Source of the DNA: Pseudomonas guariconensis
GTDB taxonomy: Bacteria > Pseudomonadota > Gammaproteobacteria > Pseudomonadales > Pseudomonadaceae
Length of the DNA: 64,000 nucleotides
Assembly: GCF_900102675.1 (NCBI RefSeq)
Contig: NZ_FMYX01000006.1
Coordinates: 124,001-188,000 of the forward strand
Direction of reading: 5' to 3'
The translations under genes and the position numbers were made by a program. Shown here in pieces: positions 34,674 through 43,887 of this stretch; position 1 is the first letter of the stretch, and each line of letters starts with the position of its first letter. Under the pieces are notes generated by a model that was not told the DNA's origin, searched no databases, and worked only from the letters and a program-made list of their open reading frames with translations.

Positions 34674-35366
34674 TCAGACCGAGGCGATCTCTTCGGCCGT
34701 CAGTTCACGATACTCACCCGGAGCCAAAGCAGGATCCAGGCCAATGCAGCCCATCCGCTCCCGGTGCAGCCCCACCACCTTGTTGTCGAAGTGCCCGAAC
34801 ATGCGCTTTACCTGGTGATAGCGGCCTTCGACGATTGCCAGCCGCGCCTGGCGCGGTCCGAGAATGTCCAGTTGCGCGGGGAGGGTGGTGAGGTCCTCGA
34901 AGGCGAAGTAGAAGCCTTCGCGGAACTTGGCCACGTAGTGCTCGCCGATCTCGTCTTCGGTCTGGACGTGATAGATCTTCGGCAGCTTGGTCTTGGGCTG
35001 GGTCAGGCGCCGCGACCATTGACCGTCGTTGGTCAGGATCATCAACCCGGTGGTGTTGTAGTCCAGGCGGCCAGCGATGTGCAGGTCTTCGCGCAGTTCG
35101 GCCGGCAGCAGGTCTAGCACGGTAGGGTGCTGTGGATCCTGGGTGGCGCTGACGCAGCCGCTGGGCTTGTGCAGCATGAGGTAGCGCGCCGGGCGACCGG
35201 CTTGGAGTACTTGCTCGTCCACTTCGACCCGGCTGAATTCGCGTACTTCCTGGCGCGGGTCGGTGGCAACCATGCCATCGACGCGCACGCGCTGTTGCAC
35301 CAGCAGCAGGCGGACCTGCTGGCGGTTGTAGCAGGGCAAGTTGGCGAGAAAACGATCAAGACGCAT
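34674..35366 (-). CDS. rsuA: 16S rRNA pseudouridine synthase RsuA-type
   Basis: A 230-residue pseudouridine synthase. The S4 RNA-binding domain opens at MRLDRFLANLPCYNRQQVRLLLVQQRVRVDG; the catalytic motif AGRLDYNTTGLMILTNDG (Asp near residue 103) and the late KRMFGHFDNKVVGLHRERMG follow. It is expected to modify U516 of 16S rRNA. ATG 35366 is chosen because it opens the S4 domain; the frame is open to 35432. It lies 25 bases after the CWC-protein gene and is probably co-transcribed with it. Confidence 0.9.
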   Translation of the reverse strand: MRLDRFLANLPCYNRQQVRLLLVQQRVRVDGMVATDPRQEVREFSRVEVDEQVLQAGRPARYLMLHKPSGCVSATQDPQHPTVLDLLPAELREDLHIAGRLDYNTTGLMILTNDGQWSRRLTQPKTKLPKIYHVQTEDEIGEHYVAKFREGFYFAFEDLTTLPAQLDILGPRQARLAIVEGRYHQVKRMFGHFDNKVVGLHRERMGCIGLDPALAPGEYRELTAEEIASV

Positions 35367-35391
35367 GGCACTGAGCGGTTCGAAAAAAGGG

Positions 35392-35613
35392 CTAGCGGTT
35401 GGACGCTGATTGCGCCGCCTTGAGCTGGTCATCGACCTCGGCGCATCGAGGACACAGGCAAGCCTTGTTGCGCAATTCGTCGGGCAGCGCCCTGAGCGCG
35501 GCCGGATCGATGGTGACGGTGAAACACCAGCAGGGCTGCGTGGCGAGGCGTGGGTCGGCCAGGCTGCACTGATTCAGGGCGCCACAGGCCGGGCAGCGCT
35601 GTTTGTCGTTCAT
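35392..35613 (-). CDS. Cysteine-rich CWC family protein
   Basis: A 73-residue protein with three Cys clusters: RCPACGALNQC near residues 6-16, QPCWCF near 27-32 and KACLCPRCAEVD near 50-61. This is the CWC pattern (CPxCGxxNxC ... PCWC ... C.C..C), probably a small zinc-binding protein. Function unknown. It is directly upstream of rsuA on the same strand, which suggests a link to RNA modification, but this is only context. Confidence 0.85.
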   Translation of the reverse strand: MNDKQRCPACGALNQCSLADPRLATQPCWCFTVTIDPAALRALPDELRNKACLCPRCAEVDDQLKAAQSASNR

Positions 35614-35815
35614 GTCGGATCCAGACGTCTAGGTAGCAGGCATTCTACCGGTTATGGCGACAGGGTGTTTCCGGCTGTCGGCAACCTGTTTCAATTCATT
35701 GCGAAAATGGCACTGCACCCGGGCGCAACGGTCTTATTCGGTGTCGATGTACGTATTGCCATCGATGCTCGCCAGCGCCGCTGTGTCGGGCACTCCCGCG
35801 GTCCAGGAGGCCGCC

Positions 35816-36289
35816 ATGTACCTACGAATTCTGCTGATCGCCTTGTTGGCACTCCTCACCAGCGCCTGCGTCCCTTACTACGAGGACGGAGGTTACTACC
35901 GCTCGGGTTACTACCGCTCGGACTACTACTCAAGCGACCGCGACTATTATCCGGGCTATTACCGTCAGGATCGTTACTACATCAGCCAGCCGCGCTACTA
36001 CCAGAGCGCGCCTCGCTACTATCAACCCGCACCTCGTTATTACCGCCCGGCGCCCACGCCCCACTATCGGCCTTACCCGGGGCATCAGGTGAATCAATGG
36101 CATGGCAATCCGCGCAACGACTATGGCAACCGTCATCGCTATGACTATGGGCGGGACCGGGACCGTCATGACTATCGCAACGACAATCGCCGGCCGCAGA
36201 ACGACCGTTGGCATTCCAATGGTCGAGGCGACAACAATCGTCGTCATGATGGCAGGCACGGGGACGACGGTCGTAACTGGCGGCGTTGA
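35816..36289 (+). CDS. Tyrosine/arginine-rich lipoprotein
   Basis: A 157-residue protein of unknown function. The signal MYLRILLIALLALLTSAC ends in a lipobox, so the mature protein should be lipid-anchored. The rest is low-complexity: repeated YY pairs (RYY, PRYY, DYY) up to residue ~85, then a part rich in Arg, Asp, Asn and His. A GGAGG lies nine bases before the ATG at 35816, so this start is strong; the open frame upstream to 35654 is not coding-like. Such sequences are often mis-annotated. It may bind nucleic acid, metal or cell-wall polymers. Confidence 0.75.
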   Translation: MYLRILLIALLALLTSACVPYYEDGGYYRSGYYRSDYYSSDRDYYPGYYRQDRYYISQPRYYQSAPRYYQPAPRYYRPAPTPHYRPYPGHQVNQWHGNPRNDYGNRHRYDYGRDRDRHDYRNDNRRPQNDRWHSNGRGDNNRRHDGRHGDDGRNWRR

Positions 36290-36328
36290 TCACCGGGCTT
36301 GAGCCCGGTCTGCCTGCCGGAGCGGCGC

Positions 36329-37435
36329 TCATTCCAGATCAGCCAGGGGATGGCGCCCCTCCCAGACTTTGGTGAAATGCGCCTCGACCACCGCCGCTGG
36401 CACCTGGGCGATGTCCGGCCAGTGCCAGCGTGGCTGGTTGTCCTTGTCCAGCAAACGGGCACGCACGCCCTCGCTGAACTCCGGGTGACGGCAGCAGTTC
36501 AGGCTCATGGTGAATTCCATCTGGAACACTTGGGCCAGCGACAGGTATTTGGCCCGGCGGATCTGCTCCCACACCAAGTGCGCGGTCAGCGGACAGCCCT
36601 CGTGCAAGCGTCGGCCGGCCTCGGCCAGCAGTGGGTCGGCATGACGGCTCAGGTCGGATAACGCCCGCCAGGCGGCAGCAGGGTCGGCTACGTCGAGCAG
36701 CTCGTCGATCAATGCCCGGCGCGGCAACCACTGGGCTTCGGGCAGGTCGGCGCAGGCCCGGTGCTGTTCGGCCTTGAGCAGGCTGTTCAGCTGTAGGGCG
36801 GTCTGCTCCTGCCAATTCAGTTGCAGCAGTTCCTCGATCAGGGCTTCTTGCTGATGCTCGCCCAGCAGGCGATCAGCCAGGCCAAGGTCCAGGGCGTCGC
36901 GGGCGTTGATCGGCGCGCCAGTCAGCCCAAGGAACAGGCCGAGCTTGCCGGGCAGGCGGGAAAGGAACCAGCTGGCGCCGACGTCCGGATACAGCCCGAT
37001 GCTGATTTCCGGCATGGCCAGCCGGCTGCTGGGAGTGACGATGCGGATGCCCGCGGCCTGCAGAAGGCCCATCCCCCCGCCGAGCACGTGGCCATGCCCC
37101 CAGCACAGCAAGGGCTTGGGATAGGTGTGCAGGCGATAATCGAGCCGGTACTCGGCGGCGAAGAAGGTGGCGGCCAGGGGCGGGACGCTACCGGGGTGGT
37201 CGCGGCAGGCCTGGACCAGCGCACGTACATCGCCGCCTGCACAGAACGCCTTGGGCCCGCTGCCGCGCAGCAGCACGCAGACGATGCCCGGATCGTTGGC
37301 CCAGGCGCGCAGGCGCTCATCGAGGACCTCGATCATAGGCAGGTTCAGGGCATTGAGCGCCTTGGGCGCATCCAGGGTGGCGATGCCGATGCGCGCGCCA
37401 TCGGCGCCTGTGAGTACCTCGCATTGAATGGACAT
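36329..37435 (-). CDS. Enoyl-CoA hydratase/isomerase family, 3-hydroxyisobutyryl-CoA hydrolase-like
   Basis: A 368-residue crotonase-superfamily protein. The length and the segments [20 protein letters not shown] (residues ~62-81), [19 protein letters not shown] and [23 protein letters not shown] match the HIBYL-CoA hydrolase group, which acts in valine degradation. The C-terminal extension with [22 protein letters not shown] is typical of that group. ATG 37435 gives [10 protein letters not shown]; the frame is open to 37513. No valine-degradation genes are beside it. It is divergent from ung. Confidence 0.85.
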   Translation of the reverse strand: MSIQCEVLTGADGARIGIATLDAPKALNALNLPMIEVLDERLRAWANDPGIVCVLLRGSGPKAFCAGGDVRALVQACRDHPGSVPPLAATFFAAEYRLDYRLHTYPKPLLCWGHGHVLGGGMGLLQAAGIRIVTPSSRLAMPEISIGLYPDVGASWFLSRLPGKLGLFLGLTGAPINARDALDLGLADRLLGEHQQEALIEELLQLNWQEQTALQLNSLLKAEQHRACADLPEAQWLPRRALIDELLDVADPAAAWRALSDLSRHADPLLAEAGRRLHEGCPLTAHLVWEQIRRAKYLSLAQVFQMEFTMSLNCCRHPEFSEGVRARLLDKDNQPRWHWPDIAQVPAAVVEAHFTKVWEGRHPLADLE

Positions 37436-37560
37436 GGGCGACCTCGTGTAGTCATCGCACAAGTATGGACCCCACAGACGATCATGGCGGTCGTCGGTCG
37501 GATCGATTGACAAGGCCGGGCGGCTTACCTAGTGTCGCGCCATTGTTTACGGATGGCCCC

Positions 37561-38253
37561 ATGACTGACGACGATCGCATCAAACTCGAACCCGGCTGGA
37601 AGGCCGCGTTGCGCGCCGAGTTCGACCAACCCTACATGCACAAGCTGCGCGAGTTCCTGCGCGAGGAATATGCGGCGGGCAAGGAGATCTACCCGCCGGG
37701 GCCGCTGATCTTCAACGCGCTCAATTCCACGCCGCTGGACAAGGTGAAGGTGGTGATCCTCGGCCAGGACCCTTACCACGGGCCAGGCCAGGCCCATGGC
37801 CTGTGCTTCTCGGTGCAGCCTGGCGTGCCGACGCCGCCGTCGCTGGTGAACATCTACAAAGAGCTGCACCGCGACCTCAACTTGCCGATTCCCAACCATG
37901 GTTACCTGCAAAGCTGGGCGGAGCAGGGGGTGTTGCTGCTCAACACCACCATGACCGTGCAACGCGGCAACGCGGCCTCCCACGCCAACGCGGGCTGGCA
38001 GCCATTCACCGATCGGGTCATCCAGGTGGTCAGCGAGCAGTGCGAAAACGTGGTGTTCCTGCTGTGGGGCTCGCATGCCCAGAGCAAGCAGAAGCTGATC
38101 GACGGCACTCGGCACCTGGTACTCAAGTCGGTGCACCCGTCGCCGCTGTCGGCGTATCGGGGCTTCTTCGGATGCGGGCATTTCAGCCGCACCAACAGCT
38201 TCCTCGAGCAGCGTGGGCTGGCGCCGATCAACTGGTCGTTGCCGCCGCTCTGA
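37561..38253 (+). CDS. ung: Uracil-DNA glycosylase
   Basis: A 230-residue family 1 enzyme that removes uracil from DNA. The water-activating motif [18 protein letters not shown] has Asp at residue 70, and the late [21 protein letters not shown] carries the DNA-intercalation loop. Start ATG 37561 gives the usual length. It is divergent from the crotonase gene, and a REP pair follows its stop. Confidence 0.96.
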   Translation: MTDDDRIKLEPGWKAALRAEFDQPYMHKLREFLREEYAAGKEIYPPGPLIFNALNSTPLDKVKVVILGQDPYHGPGQAHGLCFSVQPGVPTPPSLVNIYKELHRDLNLPIPNHGYLQSWAEQGVLLLNTTMTVQRGNAASHANAGWQPFTDRVIQVVSEQCENVVFLLWGSHAQSKQKLIDGTRHLVLKSVHPSPLSAYRGFFGCGHFSRTNSFLEQRGLAPINWSLPPL

Positions 38254-38268
38254 AAAAACGTGTGGCCT

Positions 38269-38333
38269 TCTTCGCGGGAACGCTCCCACAGGGGCGGCGA
38301 TAAGCCTTGTGGGAGCGGGTTTACCCGCGAAGA
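38269..38333. repeat. REP-type inverted pair after ung
   Basis: TTCGCGGGAACGCTCCCACA faces TGTGGGAGCGGGTTTACCCGCGAA across about 20 bases, between the convergent ung and abrB stops. This is a near-consensus P. putida REP pair. Confidence 0.85.
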
Positions 38334-38346
38334 AAACTGCACGCCG

Positions 38347-39375
38347 TCACGGTCGGTTCGTGTTCCAGCGCCGGAACAACGGCTCGGCCAGAAACAGCAC
38401 GAACAGCAACCTCATCACCTGCAGTGCCGTCACCAACGGTACTGACAGTTGCAAGGTCTCGGCCGTCAGGCTCATTTCGGCGATACCGCCAGGCATCATT
38501 CCCAGGGTCAGCGAGCGCAGGTCCAGCTGGGTCATCATACTCAACACCCAGGCCGCGCTGGCGGCGATCAACATGCACAGGAAGGTCGCCAGCAAGGTCC
38601 GCCCCAGGAAGGACGGCGCCCGGCGAAAGAACGCCCGGTTGAAGTGGCAGGCCAAGCCACTGCCGATCAGCCACTGTCCGATCTGGCTGGCGCCGGGCGG
38701 CAGGGCGATCTGCAGGTTCCCCGCCAGGCTCACGCAGGCGGCAACCAACAGCGGACCGAACAGCCACGGGTTGGGCTGGCGCAGGCGCTGCCAGATCAAC
38801 GCGGCCAACACACCAAACGGCGCGATCAGGGTCAGCCAGCCCCAACTGACGCTGCCTGCGTGGGTCAGCGGCACGCCATCGCCGAGCAAAAACTTGAACA
38901 GCGCCGGCACGCACAGCACCACTGCCAACACCCGCAGGCTCTGGGCTGCGGCCACCTGGCTGAGCACCGCACCGTTGCGTGCGCCCAGGTTGACCATCTC
39001 ACCCGAGCCCCCCGGCATGCTGGCGAAGAACGCCGTGGCGCGGTCTTCACCGGTACGCCTGAGCAGCCAGACGCTGATCACTGCTGACAACGTGGTGAAC
39101 AGTGCCCCGAAGAAGATCAGACCAAAGTGGCTGGCCACTTGCTCGATGACCGCTGGGGTGAAGTGCAGGCCGATACCGATGCCGATGATCCACTGCCCGC
39201 ACTTGCGGCCATTGGGGATTTCCGACAGCTGCCAGGGTGTCAGGCAGCGCACCAGGATGATTGCCAACAACGAGCCGACCATCCACGGCAAAGGCCAGCC
39301 GACCTTGCTGGCGAGAAACCCGCCAGCAAGACCGACCAGCCCGGTAGCCCAGAACGGCGGTGACCGATCAGGCAT
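38347..39375 (-). CDS. AbrB-family (AbrB duplication) membrane protein
   Basis: A 342-residue inner-membrane protein with about ten hydrophobic segments in two halves. GGSGEMVNLGARNGA near residue 145 and GMMPGGIAEMSLTAETL near 295 are the two copies of the G-G-x-x-E-M motif of this family. The function is not firmly known; it is named after E. coli AbrB and is unrelated to the AbrB DNA-binding regulator. Its start lies 8 bases inside the end of tctA, so it belongs to the tricarboxylate uptake operon and may take part in transport. Confidence 0.85.
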   Translation of the reverse strand: MPDRSPPFWATGLVGLAGGFLASKVGWPLPWMVGSLLAIILVRCLTPWQLSEIPNGRKCGQWIIGIGIGLHFTPAVIEQVASHFGLIFFGALFTTLSAVISVWLLRRTGEDRATAFFASMPGGSGEMVNLGARNGAVLSQVAAAQSLRVLAVVLCVPALFKFLLGDGVPLTHAGSVSWGWLTLIAPFGVLAALIWQRLRQPNPWLFGPLLVAACVSLAGNLQIALPPGASQIGQWLIGSGLACHFNRAFFRRAPSFLGRTLLATFLCMLIAASAAWVLSMMTQLDLRSLTLGMMPGGIAEMSLTAETLQLSVPLVTALQVMRLLFVLFLAEPLFRRWNTNRP

Positions 39376-40882
39376 CGGCCATCGCCCGACGCTGCAGGCT
39401 ACGTTTACGCCAGCTGCGCAGCAACGGCAGGGTCAGCATGCAGAAGGTCAGCACCCACACCGACATGCTGATCGGGCTCGACCAGAGGATGCCCAGCTCG
39501 CCGTTGGAGATCGATAGTGCGCGGCGCAGGTTCTGCTCCATCAGCCCGCCCAGGATGAAGCCGAGCAGAATCGGCGACAGCGGGAAGTCCAGCTTGCGCA
39601 GGATGTAGCCCATGATGCCGATGCCGACCATCAGGAACAGATCGAAGGTGGTCGCATGCACGGCGTACACGCCGATCCCGGTGATGATCGCGATCACCGG
39701 CACCAGCGCCCAATTCGGCACGGCGAGGATGCGGGTGAAGATGCGGATCATCGGAATGTTCAGGATCACCAGCATGATGTTGGCGATGAACAGCGAGGCG
39801 ATCAGCCCCCAGACAATGTCAGGTTGCTGTTCGAACAGCAGCGGGCCTGGGGTGATGTTGTACAGGGTCAGTGCACCGATCATCACCGCGGTGGTGCCGG
39901 AACCCGGCACGCCCAGGGTCAGCATCGGCACCAGGGCGCCGCAGCAGGAGGCGCCGATGGCGGTTTCCGGAGCGGCCAGGCCGCGCGCGTCGCCCTTGCC
40001 GAACTTGCCCTTGTCGCCAGCGATGCGTTTCTCGGTCATGTAGGCCACGGCACTGGCCAGGGTCGCGCCGGCGCCGGGCAGTACGCCCATGACGAAGCCC
40101 AGCAGGCCGCAGCGCAGGTTGACGATGAACACCGAAGCGGCTTCCTTGAGGTTGAACAGCATGCGCCCAGTGGCCTTCACCGCTTCGTGGCCATGGTGGG
40201 TCTTTTCCAGCAACAGCAAGATCTCGCTGATGGAGAACAGACCCAGTACCAGCACCACGAACTGGATGCCATCGGCCAGGTGCACGCTGTCGCCGGTAAA
40301 GCGGTACACGCCGCTGTTGGCGTCGATGCCGACGCTGGACAGGAACAGGCCGATCAGCGCGGCGATGAAGGTCTTCAGTGGTTTGTCGCCGGCCATGCCG
40401 CCCAGGGCGACGATGGCGAACACCATCAGCACGAAGTATTCGGCGGGCCCGAAGGCGATCGCCCATTTCGCCAGCAGCGGAGCGAATAGCACCATGCCGC
40501 AGGTGGCGATGAAGGCGCCGATGAACGAGCTCCACGCCGACAGCGACAGAGCGACGCCGGCCAGGCCTTGGCGGGCCATGGGGTAGCCGTCAAGGGTGGT
40601 CATCACGGTGGAGGCTTCGCCGGGAATGTTCAGCAGGATCGAGCTGATCCTTCCGCCATACTCGCAGCCGAGATAGACCGCGGCCAGCAGGATCAGCGCC
40701 GATTCAGGTGGCAGGCCCAGGGCAAAGGCGATGGGGATCAGCAGTGCCACACCATTGATCGGCCCAAGGCCCGGCAGCAGGCCGACCACGGTGCCGATGA
40801 GGGTGCCGGTCAGGGCGGTGACCAGGTTGTACGGGCTCAGGGCGACGCCGAAGCCCTGGCCCAGATAGCTCAAGGTATCCAT
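39368..40882 (-). CDS. tctA: Tripartite tricarboxylate transporter large subunit TctA
   Basis: The 504-residue main membrane subunit of the citrate/tricarboxylate transporter, with about 12 membrane helices. Family blocks are GTLIGTVVGLLPGLGPINGVALLIP near residue 30, the mirrored GFVMGVLPGAGATLASAVAYMTEKR near 260, and GVPGSGTTAVMIGALTLYNITPGPLLF near 325. It works with TctB and the periplasmic binding protein TctC and uses an ion gradient. It lies 3 bases after tctB and overlaps abrB by 8 bases. Confidence 0.95.
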   Translation of the reverse strand: MDTLSYLGQGFGVALSPYNLVTALTGTLIGTVVGLLPGLGPINGVALLIPIAFALGLPPESALILLAAVYLGCEYGGRISSILLNIPGEASTVMTTLDGYPMARQGLAGVALSLSAWSSFIGAFIATCGMVLFAPLLAKWAIAFGPAEYFVLMVFAIVALGGMAGDKPLKTFIAALIGLFLSSVGIDANSGVYRFTGDSVHLADGIQFVVLVLGLFSISEILLLLEKTHHGHEAVKATGRMLFNLKEAASVFIVNLRCGLLGFVMGVLPGAGATLASAVAYMTEKRIAGDKGKFGKGDARGLAAPETAIGASCCGALVPMLTLGVPGSGTTAVMIGALTLYNITPGPLLFEQQPDIVWGLIASLFIANIMLVILNIPMIRIFTRILAVPNWALVPVIAIITGIGVYAVHATTFDLFLMVGIGIMGYILRKLDFPLSPILLGFILGGLMEQNLRRALSISNGELGILWSSPISMSVWVLTFCMLTLPLLRSWRKRSLQRRAMADA

Positions 40883-40885
40883 GTG

Positions 40886-41344
40886 TCAGTTCTCCAGTAC
40901 ATCCAGCAGGCCGAGGGGCAGAGGTACATCCATCACGCGGTCGAACAGCCAGTAGAGCAGCAGGCTCATGGCGCCCACCACGATCAGACTGTGCAGCCAG
41001 CGCCCGCCATACAGGCGTGCCATGGGTACGCCGACGAGTACGGCGCTGAGGATGAAACCGAGCGACTCGAAGGTGCTGGCGAAGACGATCAGCAGGCCCA
41101 CACAGCCGCTGATCTTGACCAGGGTTTCACGGTCCAGCGGCGGTTCGTCGTCCTTGCGCACGATGGGCGTTGGGCGAACGGCCAGGTAGAGCAGAGCCAC
41201 GCCCATCAGGCCGAGCATCAGCAAGGGATAGGCCCGTGGACCTACAGGCTCGTAGGAAAACGCAGCCTGGTACGGCCAGGCCATCACGGCCAGGGCGGCG
41301 CATACCGCCAGCAGAGCCAGGGCAAAAATGCGTTGCAGGATCAT
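40886..41344 (-). CDS. tctB: Tripartite tricarboxylate transporter small subunit TctB
   Basis: A 152-residue membrane protein with four expected helices (residues ~4-22, 42-60, 78-112, 122-140). It is the small subunit of the TctABC system. The sequence carries the poorly conserved family pattern and is placed by its position directly before tctA. It is separated from tctC by a 147-base region holding REP elements. Confidence 0.9.
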   Translation of the reverse strand: MILQRIFALALLAVCAALAVMAWPYQAAFSYEPVGPRAYPLLMLGLMGVALLYLAVRPTPIVRKDDEPPLDRETLVKISGCVGLLIVFASTFESLGFILSAVLVGVPMARLYGGRWLHSLIVVGAMSLLLYWLFDRVMDVPLPLGLLDVLEN

Positions 41345-41380
41345 GAGGGAATCCTCGGAATTGTTCGGTACGGCGCCGAC

Positions 41381-41470
41381 CCTTTGGGAGCGGGTTTACC
41401 TGCGACCCAGGGCGCAGCCCAGGCCACGCGTCGGCGGTGTCCGTTTCGCGGGTAAACCGCCCCCTAAAGG
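41381..41470. repeat. REP pair inside the tct operon
   Basis: CCTTTGGGAGCGGGTTTACC and GGTAAACCGCCCCCTAAAGG are near-perfect inverted 20-mers, 50 bases apart, between tctC and tctB. Confidence 0.85.
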
Positions 41471-41491
41471 GGAGCAGCGTTGCAGCTCGAT

Positions 41492-42472
41492 CTACTGGAC
41501 CAGGCCGAATTCCCGGGCCAGGGCCTTGTAGTCGGCGACCTGCTTCTTCACGTAGGTGTCCAGCTCCTGCCCGGTCATGGCGAACGGGAACAGCTCACGC
41601 TGGTCACGCAGCTTGGCGAAGTCCTCGGAGGCCAGCAGTTTGTCGAAGGAGGCTTTCCACCAGGCGTAGTCCTCGTCGCTGACCTTTGGCCCTAGGTAGA
41701 AGCCGCGTACTACTGGCCAGACGATGTCGTAGCCTTGTTCCTTGGCGGTGGGGATGTCTTTCATTTCCGGCTCGTCCAGGCGGGTTTCGGAGAACACCGC
41801 GAGGATGCGCATGTCACCGCTCTGGATGTGCGGCATGGAGTCCGAGATGTCGGTGGAGCCCACCTGAATATGCCCGCCGAGCAGCGCTGTGGCGATTTCA
41901 CCGCCGCCTTCCAGGGCCACGTAGCGAAGGTCGCGAGGATTGATGCCGGCGGCCTTGGCGATCAGGGCGGTCTGCATCCAGTCCTGGCTGCCGACGGTGC
42001 CGCCGGAGCCGATGACGACTTTGCTCGGGTCTTTCTTCAAGGCCGCGACCAGATCATCGAGGGTCTTGTAGGGCGAGTCGCTCTTCACGGCGATGGCACC
42101 ATAGCTGGTGCCGACAGCTGCCAGCCATTTCACGGCGTTCTCGTCGAAGCGCCCGAACTTGCCCTGGGCCAGGTTGAGCAGGGAGCCGCTGGACCAGGCC
42201 ACCAGAGTGCCGGCATCGGCCGGGCGCTGGGCGACCACGGCGTTGTAGGCCACCGCGCCGACGCCGCCGGGCATGTAGGTCACGCGCATGGGCTTGGAGA
42301 GGATCTTCTCGTTGACCAAGGCACTTTGCACCAGTTTGCAGGTCAGGTCGAAGCCGCCACCGGGCGAGGCGGGGGCGATGCATTCGGGGCGTTTCGGTTC
42401 AGCGGCCAGGGCGTTGCCAGCCAGCAGCAGGCAACCGGTAGCCAGGACGAGGCGGCGCATTGAAAAGGTCAT
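41492..42472 (-). CDS. tctC: Tricarboxylate-binding periplasmic protein TctC
   Basis: A 326-residue Bug/TctC-family solute receptor. Signal peptide MTFSMRRLVLATGCLLLAGNALA, then the typical ligand loops ECIAPASPGGGFDLTCKLVQ (residues ~30-50) and VIGSGGTVGSQDWMQTALI near 155. GGAG lies 8 bases before ATG 42472. It delivers citrate or related acids to TctAB. The leader carries an AACAACAA motif like those bound by Hfq/Crc. Confidence 0.94.
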   Translation of the reverse strand: MTFSMRRLVLATGCLLLAGNALAAEPKRPECIAPASPGGGFDLTCKLVQSALVNEKILSKPMRVTYMPGGVGAVAYNAVVAQRPADAGTLVAWSSGSLLNLAQGKFGRFDENAVKWLAAVGTSYGAIAVKSDSPYKTLDDLVAALKKDPSKVVIGSGGTVGSQDWMQTALIAKAAGINPRDLRYVALEGGGEIATALLGGHIQVGSTDISDSMPHIQSGDMRILAVFSETRLDEPEMKDIPTAKEQGYDIVWPVVRGFYLGPKVSDEDYAWWKASFDKLLASEDFAKLRDQRELFPFAMTGQELDTYVKKQVADYKALAREFGLVQ

Positions 42473-42490
42473 CGTCTATCTCCGTGAGCG

Positions 42491-42498
42491 TTGTTGTT
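42491..42498 (-). promoter_or_regulatory. Candidate Crc/Hfq catabolite-activity motif, tctC leader
   Basis: Minus-strand AACAACAA, a perfect AANAANAA match, lies between opdH and tctC, about 19 bases before the tctC ATG. Function inferred. Confidence 0.5.
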
Positions 42499-42503
42499 AT
42501 GGG

Positions 42504-43793
42504 TTACCACAGAGCCACGCTGTAGCTCACCAGCAGCCTGACTTCGTCGGCGTCGCGGGCGAAGTTGGAGCGGAAGGTGGCGTTGCGCAGGCGAACGGCG
42601 ACGTCCTTCAACGGGCCGCTTTGTACCACGTACTTGAACTCGGTGTTGCGCTCCCACTCCTTGCCCTCGCCACCGTCGGCGCGGCTGACGTTGTCGCCGC
42701 TGATATAGCGGGTCATGAAGGTCAGCCCGGGGATGCCCAGGGCAGCGAAGTTGTAGTCGTAGCGTGCTTGCCAGGAGCGCTCGTCGGCGCCGGCGAAGTC
42801 GTTGATCTGGACGAAGTTGACCAGGTACGGGTCGGCGCCATCGACGTAGGGGAAGGCGCTGTCGCCCGACAGGTGCTGGTAGGCGGCGCTGACCTTGTGA
42901 CCGCCAAGGGCATAGCTGAGCATGCCGTTGACGGTGGTGTTGTCGATGTTGCCGGCCTTGGCCTGACCTGCATCGTCGCTCACTGCCAGGCGCAGGTCGG
43001 CACCGAAGGTGCCCGGGCCCCAGGGCTGGGTAGCGACCATGCCGATGAAATGCTGACGGTAGATGTCGTCGAGTTCGGCGAAGTGGTAGCTGCCGGTGAT
43101 GCGATCGGTGAACTGGTAATCCAGCCCGGCCAGGTCGAAGTTGTCGGCGCTGAAAGTGCCGCCGAAACGGCCATTCTTGTTGTTGAGGGCGAGGTCTTCC
43201 CAGTTGGTGTCGTTGCGGTCCTTGGCTTTTTCCAGGCGCCCGCCGGTGAACGTCAGGCCCTTGAGTTCCTTGGAGGTGAGCAGGCCGCCCTCGAAGGTCT
43301 GCGGCAGGATGCGCCCGTCGTTGGGCTGCAGGGTCGGCAGTTCCGGGATGAGTGTGCCGACCTTGAGCTCGGTGTTGGAGACCTTGATCTTGCCGGTCAG
43401 GCCGAGCTTGGAGTATTCGTCGGCGGCCTTACCGTCATCATGGGTCGGCAGCAGGCCTGTGTCGGTGCGGTCTGGGCTGGAGTCGAGCTTGATGCCGAGC
43501 ATGCCCAGCGCGTCCAGGCCGAACCCTACGGTGCCGTCGGTGTAGCCGGACTCGAAATTGAGCATGAAGCCCTGGGCCCATTCGTCGCGCTTGGATTGCT
43601 GGCTGCTGGTGCCATCGCGAAAGTCACGGTTGAAGTACATGTTGCGGGTTTCGAAGGTGGCCGTGCTGTCTTCGAAAAAAGCGGCCTGGCTCAGCGGGGC
43701 GACACCGGCTAGCGCAAGGGCGCTGGCGATGGCGGACGGGCGTGCGGACAGGGAACGGGTAGGCGCGAACGCCTGCGGCTGCATGGACAGCAT
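42504..43793 (-). CDS. opdH: Tricarboxylate-specific outer-membrane porin OpdH
   Basis: A 429-residue OprD-family porin. A long signal region (MLSMQPQAFAPTRSLSARPSAIASALALAGVAPLSQA) leads into FFEDSTATFETRNMYFNRDFRDG, the family opening, and the protein ends RLLVSYSVALW. It is the first gene of the tctCBA operon and opens the outer membrane for citrate, cis-aconitate and related acids, as shown for P. aeruginosa OpdH. Divergent from tctDE; a direct plus inverted repeat sits in the shared region. Confidence 0.94.
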   Translation of the reverse strand: MLSMQPQAFAPTRSLSARPSAIASALALAGVAPLSQAAFFEDSTATFETRNMYFNRDFRDGTSSQQSKRDEWAQGFMLNFESGYTDGTVGFGLDALGMLGIKLDSSPDRTDTGLLPTHDDGKAADEYSKLGLTGKIKVSNTELKVGTLIPELPTLQPNDGRILPQTFEGGLLTSKELKGLTFTGGRLEKAKDRNDTNWEDLALNNKNGRFGGTFSADNFDLAGLDYQFTDRITGSYHFAELDDIYRQHFIGMVATQPWGPGTFGADLRLAVSDDAGQAKAGNIDNTTVNGMLSYALGGHKVSAAYQHLSGDSAFPYVDGADPYLVNFVQINDFAGADERSWQARYDYNFAALGIPGLTFMTRYISGDNVSRADGGEGKEWERNTEFKYVVQSGPLKDVAVRLRNATFRSNFARDADEVRLLVSYSVALW

Positions 43794-43812
43794 CGTCGGG
43801 AGACTCCGTTTA

Positions 43813-43820
43813 TTGTTCTT
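43813..43820 (-). promoter_or_regulatory. Candidate Crc/Hfq catabolite-activity motif, opdH leader
   Basis: Minus-strand AAGAACAA (AANAANAA match) followed by TAAACGGAG, directly before the GGAG of opdH. Function inferred. Confidence 0.5.
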
Positions 43821-43887
43821 ATCGGGCGCACCTTGCTGGTGCTTTTTTTCGGCGCGCGGGGCGACCGTGGTGCGATGCTAGGTAATG

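Noticed and set aside
39368..41344. Long plus-strand open frames opposite tctA and tctB
   Set aside because: Antisense shadows of conserved membrane proteins; no ribosome-binding site or family similarity.
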